From Proteobacteria bacterium UBA964 (GTDB lineage: Bacteria > Pseudomonadota > Gammaproteobacteria > Steroidobacterales > Steroidobacteraceae), in contig DBCG01000015.1 of assembly GCA_002292945.1 (NCBI GenBank), forward strand, positions 1-12,219: 12,219 nucleotides of DNA. The letters are read 5' to 3'. Positions within the stretch are counted from its first letter, which is position 1. The number at the start of each line of letters is the position of its first letter. Position numbers and translations under genes: made by a program. Shown one piece after another: positions 7,599-12,219 of the stretch. A model generated the notes under the pieces. That model worked only from the letters and a program-made list of their open reading frames with translations. It was not told where the DNA came from and made no database searches.

Positions 7599-8210
7599 GT
7601 GGCCACGACCGGCCGCAAACTCGTCATCGCATGCGGTGCCTTGGCTCATGAGGTCGCGGCCCTGCGCAGCAGCTATCGCTGGCTCGAACTCGATGTGCAC
7701 TGCCTGCCCCCCGAGCTGCACAACCGACCCGAGCGCATCGCGCCCGCGGTGAAGGCGGCGATCGCCGCACACCGTGACGATTACGCCGAGATCTTCGTCG
7801 CTTATGCCGACTGTGGCACGAGCGGCGCGCTCGATGCGGTGCTGCGTGAGACGGGCGTGGAACGGATAGACGGCGTGCATTGCTACCAGTTCTTCGCGGG
7901 CGTGGACGCTTTTGCGCAGCTCGCGGAGAGCGAGCCCGGCAGCTTTTTCCTCACCGATTTCCTCGTACGGCACTTCGATCGTCTCGTCTTCCGCGGGCTC
8001 GGTCTCGACCGCCACCCCGAACTGCAAAGCCAGTACTTCGGCAATTACCGTCGGCTCGTCTACCTCGGGCAGCGGGTGGACGCCGACAACGCCGATGCCG
8101 CGCAGGCGATCGCCGGTCGACTCGGCCTCGAATACCATTTCCGTCACACCGGTTACGGCGGGCTGGAGCACAGCCTGCGCCGTTTCGTCGCCAGGGAGGC
8201 GCAGATATAG
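7599..8210 (+). CDS. DUF1638 family protein of unknown function
   Basis: A 203-residue protein recognised as DUF1638 from conserved patches: LVIACGALAHEV (8-19), LPPELHNRPERI (36-47), AYADCGTSGALD (68-79) and HCYQFFAG (94-101). No signal peptide or membrane segment is seen. Cys12, His34, Cys35, His41, Cys72, His94 and Cys95 are candidates for metal or cofactor binding; this is an inference from their placement in the best-looking motifs, not a known site. The start is a GTG 10 bp after the corrinoid-protein stop, without a clear Shine-Dalgarno. It is kept because the family N-terminus begins right after it and no ATG precedes the ACGAL motif. The position between the corrinoid protein and the folate enzymes implies a role in corrinoid-linked C1 transfer, for example cofactor handling, carrier maturation or redox repair. 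None is established. Confidence 0.8.
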   Translation: MATTGRKLVIACGALAHEVAALRSSYRWLELDVHCLPPELHNRPERIAPAVKAAIAAHRDDYAEIFVAYADCGTSGALDAVLRETGVERIDGVHCYQFFAGVDAFAQLAESEPGSFFLTDFLVRHFDRLVFRGLGLDRHPELQSQYFGNYRRLVYLGQRVDADNADAAQAIAGRLGLEYHFRHTGYGGLEHSLRRFVAREAQI

Positions 8211-8211
8211 G

Positions 8212-8526
8212 ATGGCCAGCCTGATCATCATCTCTTGGCGCGATATCCCTTCGCAGGTCGTCATCAAGCGTGGGCGCGAGACCTCCAAGGTCATGCTCTC
8301 GGCGCGCTTCCAGGAAGCGGTCGATCGCGCAGCGATGCGCGCCGGCAAGGGTGGCTCCGACGCCTATATCTCCGAGTGGACGCGCAGCGCGCCGGTGCCC
8401 TGTGGCGAGGATCTGCAGGCCGAGGCCGCCGCCGCCGCTGCGGCCATCGAGGCCCGGTACACGGACGAGGACCTCGATCGGCTCATCCGCGCCAAGGGTC
8501 TGGCAGCACCCGTCGCCGAGGGTTGA
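8212..8526 (+). CDS. Small 'virulence factor' family protein (PF13769-like), function unknown
   Basis: A 104-residue soluble protein starting MASLIIISWRDIPSQVVIKRG, which I recognise as the small family labelled 'virulence factor' in databases (PF13769). The label appears historical and says nothing about this context. Visible: a conserved SWRDIPSQV near the N-terminus; a basic middle (KRGRETSKVMLSARFQEAVDRAAMR); GGSDAYISEW (42-51); an alanine-rich helix (about 68-81); and an acidic C-terminal helix (YTDEDLDRLIRAKG). There is one cysteine and no metal motif. It starts 1 bp after the DUF1638 stop and ends 2 bp before the next ATG, so it is firmly inside the operon. GGGAGG (8194-8199) lies 12 nt upstream, rather far. 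A small accessory or stabilising subunit for the corrinoid or folate enzymes is a guess. Confidence 0.72.
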   Translation: MASLIIISWRDIPSQVVIKRGRETSKVMLSARFQEAVDRAAMRAGKGGSDAYISEWTRSAPVPCGEDLQAEAAAAAAAIEARYTDEDLDRLIRAKGLAAPVAEG

Positions 8527-8528
8527 GC

Positions 8529-8987
8529 ATGTACCGCGTGCGCCTTTGGTCGGTTCGACATGCGCGCGGTCTCAACCGCCTCTACCGCGCGCTCGAGGAC
8601 CTGTTGGTCATGCTGCGTCCACTGATGCGGGTGTTCGGTGACGAGCGGTTGGAGCGGCCGTTCGCCGCGATCGAGCGCGGCACCAAGGGTTTCCTCTTCG
8701 ACTGCAAGATGTGCGGCCAGTGTGTGCTCAGCTCGACGGGCATGTCCTGCCCCATGAATTGCCCAAAGCAGTTGCGCAACGGGCCGTGTGGCGGTGTGCG
8801 CGCCAACGGCAACTGCGAAGTGCTGCCGGACATGAAGTGCGTGTGGGTCGCGGCTTGGGAAGGCAGTCAGCGCATCCCGGGCGGTGTCGAATCGCTCCGT
8901 ACCGTGCAGTTCGCCGTCGATCGCCGCCTCGAGGGTCGATCGTCCTGGCTGCGCGCACTGCGCCAACGGCTGGGCGAAGAGAAATAG
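8529..8987 (+). CDS. MetV-like methylenetetrahydrofolate reductase C-terminal domain protein
   Basis: A 152-residue cysteine-rich protein of the MTHFR_C (PF12225) family, the partner called MetV in acetogens. It carries eight cysteines (59, 62, 65, 74, 78, 87, 96, 104) in the characteristic pattern CxxCxxC...STGMSCPMNCPK...NGPCGG, which in the family holds a metal centre (zinc or iron-sulfur; which one here is not decidable). A hydrophobic-basic N-terminal helix (about 15-35) precedes the cluster, and a basic helix (about 131-148) ends the protein. A GAGGG Shine-Dalgarno (8518-8522) is 6 nt before the ATG. It lies 10 bp before the metF-type gene, so the two very likely form a MetVF complex. 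Its role would be electron transfer or structural support for MetF, possibly letting methyl-THF be oxidised by an acceptor other than NAD(P)+. That last point is inference. Confidence 0.85.
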   Translation: MYRVRLWSVRHARGLNRLYRALEDLLVMLRPLMRVFGDERLERPFAAIERGTKGFLFDCKMCGQCVLSSTGMSCPMNCPKQLRNGPCGGVRANGNCEVLPDMKCVWVAAWEGSQRIPGGVESLRTVQFAVDRRLEGRSSWLRALRQRLGEEK

Positions 8988-8997
8988 GGCTGCATCC

Positions 8998-10029
8998 ATG
9001 AAGTTCCACGACGAACCGGTGGCGGGAGCGCCGCTGCCGATCCTGCCGGGACATGTCTCGCCAGGCCGTCTCGAGCGCGTGCTGCGCGCCGGTGGCTTCG
9101 CGGTGACGGCGGAACTTGCACCGCCCGATTCGGCCGATCCGGAGGAGGTCTACGCCCGCGCACGAATCTTCGACGGTTATGTCGATGCGATCAACGCGAC
9201 CGACGGCAGCGGCGCCAACTGCCACATGTCGAGCATGGGCGTGTGTGCGCTGCTGACCCGCGCGGGCTATGCGCCGATCATGCAGATCTCCTGTCGTGAC
9301 CGGAATCGCATCGGCATCCAGGGCGATATCCTCGGTGCTGCGGCGATGGGCGTCTGCAATGTGCTGTGCCTCACGGGCGATGGCGTGCAGGCGGGCGACC
9401 ACCCGCAAGCGAAGCCCGTGTTCGATCTCGACAGCATCTCCTTGCTCGGCATCGCCCGCACCCTGCGCGACGAGCAGCGGTTCCAGAGCGGGCGCAAACT
9501 CACCGCGGCACCCCGGGTGTTCCTCGGCGCAGCGGAGAACCCGTCGGCGTTGCCGCACGAGTGGCGGGCGCTGCGGCTGCTCAAAAAGATCGAAGCCGGC
9601 GCGCAGTTCATCCAGACCCAGTACTGCTATGACATGCCGCTTCTGCGCGCTTTCCTGCGACGTCTCGAGGATCTGGGGGCGCTCGACAAGGTCTTCCTGC
9701 TGATCGGCGTCGGGCCGTTGCGCTCGGCCAAGGCGGCGGACTGGATGCGCACCAATGTGCCCGGCATCCACATCCCCGACGCGCTGATCGAGCGGCTCCG
9801 TGGCGCGAAGGATCCGGCCCGTGAGGGCCGCGACATCTGCATCGAGATCATCCAGGAGGTCCGGGCCATGAACGGCGTGCACGGCGTGCATGTCATGGCC
9901 TACCGTCAGGAAGAATCGGTGGCGGAGATCATCGACCGGTCCGGCGTGCTCGCCGGGCGGGTGCCTTGGTACCCCGGACGGGACCGGGAACTAAAACGAA
10001 TGGATACAGAGGACAAGGTGACCCCATGA
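8998..10029 (+). CDS. metF: Methylenetetrahydrofolate reductase (MetF type)
   Basis: A 343-residue flavoprotein interconverting 5,10-methylene-THF and 5-methyl-THF. It is somewhat longer than the roughly 296-residue E. coli MetF because of N- and C-terminal extensions. Visible family residues: Glu39 in VTAELAPPDS (catalytic acid position); the folate/FAD segment QISCRDRNRIGIQGD (96-110); LCLTGD (123-128), whose Asp corresponds to the FAD-contacting Asp120 of E. coli; GAAENPSA; and QFIQTQYCYD. The ATG at 8998 is taken because AGGG (8986-8989) lies 8 nt upstream; the longer open frame reads back into metV without homology. The stop overlaps the next start as ATGA. With a separate MetV, a corrinoid protein and a methyl-THF methyltransferase in the operon, it more probably oxidises methyl-THF from methyl catabolism than serves methionine synthesis, but the reverse direction is possible. 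Confidence 0.92.
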   Translation: MKFHDEPVAGAPLPILPGHVSPGRLERVLRAGGFAVTAELAPPDSADPEEVYARARIFDGYVDAINATDGSGANCHMSSMGVCALLTRAGYAPIMQISCRDRNRIGIQGDILGAAAMGVCNVLCLTGDGVQAGDHPQAKPVFDLDSISLLGIARTLRDEQRFQSGRKLTAAPRVFLGAAENPSALPHEWRALRLLKKIEAGAQFIQTQYCYDMPLLRAFLRRLEDLGALDKVFLLIGVGPLRSAKAADWMRTNVPGIHIPDALIERLRGAKDPAREGRDICIEIIQEVRAMNGVHGVHVMAYRQEESVAEIIDRSGVLAGRVPWYPGRDRELKRMDTEDKVTP

Positions 10030-10967
10030 CCGACACGATCATCAGCTCAGCGACCAAAGAGGTCGTCATCGGCTTCCACCGGCCGTTCGTCATCATCGGC
10101 GAACGCATCAACCCGACCGGCCGAAAGATCCTCGCTGCCGAGATGGCGGCGGGAGATTATTCGCGGGTCATCTCCGACGCGCTCGCGCAGGTGGAGGCCG
10201 GCGCGCACATGCTCGACGTCAATGCGGGTATCCCGCTCGCCGACGAGCCCGCGATCCTGGCGCAGGCCGTGCAGATCGTGCAGTCGATCACCGATGTGCC
10301 GCTCTCGATCGACTCGTCCATCGTGGCGGCGCTCGAGGCGGGACTGGCCGTCTACAAGGGCAAGGCCTTGGTCAATTCCGTGACGGGCGAGGAAGAACGC
10401 CTCGAGCAGGTGTTGCCGCTCGTCAAGAAATACGGTGCGGCGGTGGTCGCGATATCGAACGACGAGACCGGGATCTCCGAAGACCCGGATGTGCGCTTCG
10501 CGGTCGCCAAGAAGATCGTCGAACGCGCCGCCGATCACGGCATCCCGCGCAGCGATGTGGTGGTGGACCCGTTGGTGATGCCCATCGGCGCGATCAACCA
10601 GGCTGGCGTGCAGGTGATGCGTCTCGTGCGTCGTCTGCGCGATGAGCTCAAGGTCAATACGACCTGCGGCGCCTCCAACGTGAGTTTCGGGCTGCCGAAC
10701 CGCGATGGCATCAACGCGGCGTTCCTGACGATGGCCATCGCCTCCGGGATGACCTCGGCGATCACCAATCCGTTGCACGGCGATACCGTTCGCGCTTGCA
10801 TGGGCGCGGACGTGATGATGGGCCATGATCCTGATTGCCTGCGCTGGATCCGGAAATTCCGCGAGCTGCCGCCGGCGGGCGCTGCAGGCGACAACCCTGC
10901 AGCCCGTGGTCGTCGCGAGGGCGGTGCCCGGCGTCGCGCCGCTGCGGGCGGCGATCCTCCGGCCTGA
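10026..10967 (+). CDS. Methyltetrahydrofolate:corrinoid methyltransferase
   Basis: A 313-residue pterin-binding TIM-barrel protein of the AcsE/MeTr and MtgA kind. It transfers methyl between cobalamin on the corrinoid protein and THF. Visible: IGERINPTGRK (24-34), LDVNAGIP (63-70), SIDSS (94-98), LVNSVTGEE (115-123), ISNDETG (143-149), DPLVMPIGA (181-189) and CGASNVSFGLPNR (214-226). Asn218 occupies the position of the folate-N5-contacting Asn in MeTr/MetH, by recalled alignment. After about residue 280 the fold is over and a low-complexity Gly/Ala/Arg/Pro tail follows. The start is supported by AAGG (10015-10018) 7 nt upstream and the 4-bp overlap with metF. In this operon it probably moves methyl groups from the corrinoid protein to THF. 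No methyl-donor domain is fused to it. Confidence 0.92.
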   Translation: MTDTIISSATKEVVIGFHRPFVIIGERINPTGRKILAAEMAAGDYSRVISDALAQVEAGAHMLDVNAGIPLADEPAILAQAVQIVQSITDVPLSIDSSIVAALEAGLAVYKGKALVNSVTGEEERLEQVLPLVKKYGAAVVAISNDETGISEDPDVRFAVAKKIVERAADHGIPRSDVVVDPLVMPIGAINQAGVQVMRLVRRLRDELKVNTTCGASNVSFGLPNRDGINAAFLTMAIASGMTSAITNPLHGDTVRACMGADVMMGHDPDCLRWIRKFRELPPAGAAGDNPAARGRREGGARRRAAAGGDPPA

Positions 10968-10980
10968 GCGAGAGTCATCC

Positions 10981-12219
10981 GTGAGCGAAACTGACGCACT
11001 CGTCGTATTCCTTCCCGCAGGCAAGCGTGGGAGGTTCCCGCTCGGGACGCCGCTCCTGCAGGCGGCCCGCGAACTCGGGGTCGATATCGATTCCGTCTGC
11101 GGCGGGCGCGGCATCTGTGGTCGTTGCCAGGTCGTGGTCGCCGAGGGCGAGTTCGCCAAGCACGGCGTCCGCTCGGGCGAGGCCAGCGTCACGGCGCCTG
11201 GCGAGGTAGAGGCGCGCAGCACCCGTCGCAAGGTGCTCAAAGCCGGTCAGCGGCTCTCCTGTCAGGCGAAGGTCTGCAGCGATGTGGTGGTCGATGTGCC
11301 GCCCTCGAGCCAAGTCCACCGCCAGGTGGTGCGCAAGGCTGCCGAAGTGCGTGAGATCGACCTCAATCCCTTGGTCCGTCTGCACTACGTCGAGGTCCGC
11401 GAACCTGACATGCACGATCCTTCGGGCGACCTGCGTCGTCTCTGCGAAGCGCTCGAACGCGAATGGCAGCTCACCGGCCTCGGCATCGAGCTCAATGTGC
11501 TGCGGGAACTGCAGACGACGCTGCGTGCGGGCGCCTGGAAGGTGACGGCAGCGGTGCAGGCGGGGCGCCAGATCATCGGCTTGTGGCCGGGTTTCCACGA
11601 GCGTGCGCTCGGCATGGCGGTCGATGTGGGTTCGACGACCATCGCAGCGCATCTATGCGACCTCGCGACCGGCGAAGTGGTGGCGTCGTCGGGGATGATG
11701 AACCCGCAGATCCGCTTCGGCGAAGACCTCATGAGCCGCGTCTCTTACGCGATGATGAACCCGGGTGGCGCGGAGCAGATGACGCTCGCCGTCCGTGCGG
11801 CGCTGTCCGAGCTCGCTCGTGATGTGGCGGGTGAAGCGGGCGCGGTGCCGCAGGACATCCTCGCGCTCACCCTGGTCGGCAACCCGATCATGCATCACCT
11901 CGTGCTCGGGCTCGATCCGACCGAACTTGGCGGCGCACCGTTCGCGCTCGCCACCGATCAGTCCATCGAGCAGCCCGCATCCGCGCTCGGCATCGAGGTG
12001 CACCCGAACGCACGGGTCTATGTGCTGCCGTGCATCGCGGGCCATGTCGGAGCGGACACCGCCGGGATGATCCTCGCCGAACGTCCTGATCTCGGCGATC
12101 CCGTGACGCTTTTGGTCGATGTCGGCACCAATGCCGAGATCGTGCTCGGCAACCGTGTCCGCTTGCTCGCCTGCTCGAGCCCGACCGGTCCTGCTTTCGA
12201 GGGCGCGCAGATCAGCTGC
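10981..12219 (+). CDS. ASKHA/RamA-like corrinoid activation protein with N-terminal [2Fe-2S] domain (3' partial)
   Basis: The frame is open for 413 codons from GTG 10981 to the window end; related DUF4445/ASKHA proteins are about 600-700 residues. Such proteins use ATP and an Fe-S cluster to re-reduce corrinoids that have slipped to Co(II), restoring the active Co(I) carrier. Visible: an N-terminal ferredoxin-like domain with CX5CX2C (Cys40, 46, 49: CGGRGICGRC) plus Cys94, a plant/adrenodoxin-type [2Fe-2S] set; a linker region (about 105-205); then an actin-like ATPase domain with AVDVGSTTIAAHL (213-225, Asp215), NPQIRFGEDLMSR, LTLVGNPIMHHL and VDVGTNAEIVLGN (379-391, Asp380). A weak GAGAG (10970-10974) precedes the GTG by 6 nt. 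Unlike archaeal RamA, the cluster domain seen here is N-terminal. It follows the methyltransferase gene by 13 bp. More genes of the operon may follow. Confidence 0.9.
   Translation, partial: MSETDALVVFLPAGKRGRFPLGTPLLQAARELGVDIDSVCGGRGICGRCQVVVAEGEFAKHGVRSGEASVTAPGEVEARSTRRKVLKAGQRLSCQAKVCSDVVVDVPPSSQVHRQVVRKAAEVREIDLNPLVRLHYVEVREPDMHDPSGDLRRLCEALEREWQLTGLGIELNVLRELQTTLRAGAWKVTAAVQAGRQIIGLWPGFHERALGMAVDVGSTTIAAHLCDLATGEVVASSGMMNPQIRFGEDLMSRVSYAMMNPGGAEQMTLAVRAALSELARDVAGEAGAVPQDILALTLVGNPIMHHLVLGLDPTELGGAPFALATDQSIEQPASALGIEVHPNARVYVLPCIAGHVGADTAGMILAERPDLGDPVTLLVDVGTNAEIVLGNRVRLLACSSPTGPAFEGAQISC

Noticed and set aside
8728..9891. 387-codon minus-strand frame opposite metV and metF
   Set aside because: Arg/Ala/His-rich shadow of the MetF codons; the plus strand carries the MetV and MetF motifs.
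10047..11240. 397-codon minus-strand frame opposite the methyltransferase gene
   Set aside because: Low-complexity Arg/His/Asp translation with no motif, mirrored on a confidently identified gene.
11653..12045. Minus-strand open frames opposite the activase gene
   Set aside because: Shadows of the ASKHA coding frame, which remains open through the window end with clear ATPase motifs.
1..12219. Mobile element, CRISPR, tRNA or rRNA content
   Set aside because: No transposase, integrase, regularly spaced repeats, cloverleaf or rRNA-like sequence was noticed on either strand.

Overview
The window is gene-dense, G+C-rich bacterial DNA. It carries two divergent, tightly packed operons that meet at a 104-bp intergenic region (5705-5808). 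Gene types, codon use and domain architectures fit a Pseudomonadota bacterium (alpha- or gammaproteobacterial, probably aerobic). Nothing in the sequence fixes the genus.

Left half, minus strand, read from 5704 leftwards: an 819-residue FAD-dependent oxidoreductase with a folate-binding GcvT half (dimethylglycine/sarcosine dehydrogenase type), then soxB, soxD and soxA of heterotetrameric sarcosine oxidase. soxA runs off the left edge after 562 residues, and soxG would be expected beyond it. These enzymes remove N-methyl groups oxidatively (dimethylglycine to sarcosine to glycine) and can load the released carbon on tetrahydrofolate (THF) as 5,10-methylene-THF.

Centre, plus strand: a GlxA-type AraC-family regulator (GTG start at 5809). 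It faces the oxidative operon and lies just upstream of the right-hand operon, so it is the likely local switch, probably responding to a betaine or methylglycine. A TGTCC-N5-GGACA inverted repeat overlaps its predicted -35 box.

Right half, plus strand: seven genes with gaps of 13 bp or less, one pair overlapping by 4 bp. In order they encode a methyl-carrying corrinoid protein, a DUF1638 protein, a small 'virulence factor' family protein, a MetV-like cysteine-rich MTHFR C-terminal protein, MetF-type methylenetetrahydrofolate reductase, a methyl-THF:corrinoid methyltransferase, and an N-terminally [2Fe-2S]-containing ASKHA (RamA-like) corrinoid activase cut by the right edge at residue 413.

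Working model (inference): a quaternary amine such as glycine betaine is demethylated through a corrinoid protein, giving methyl-THF and dimethylglycine. MetF/MetV exchange methyl-THF and methylene-THF, while the left operon takes dimethylglycine to glycine. All methyl groups then enter the folate one-carbon pool. The substrate-specific MttB/MtgB-type methyltransferase that this model needs is not in the window and is predicted nearby. The DUF1638 and 'virulence factor' proteins have no known role, and their position inside this operon is the most interesting unexplained element. There is no RNA gene, mobile element, CRISPR array or gene-free stretch above 300 bases.
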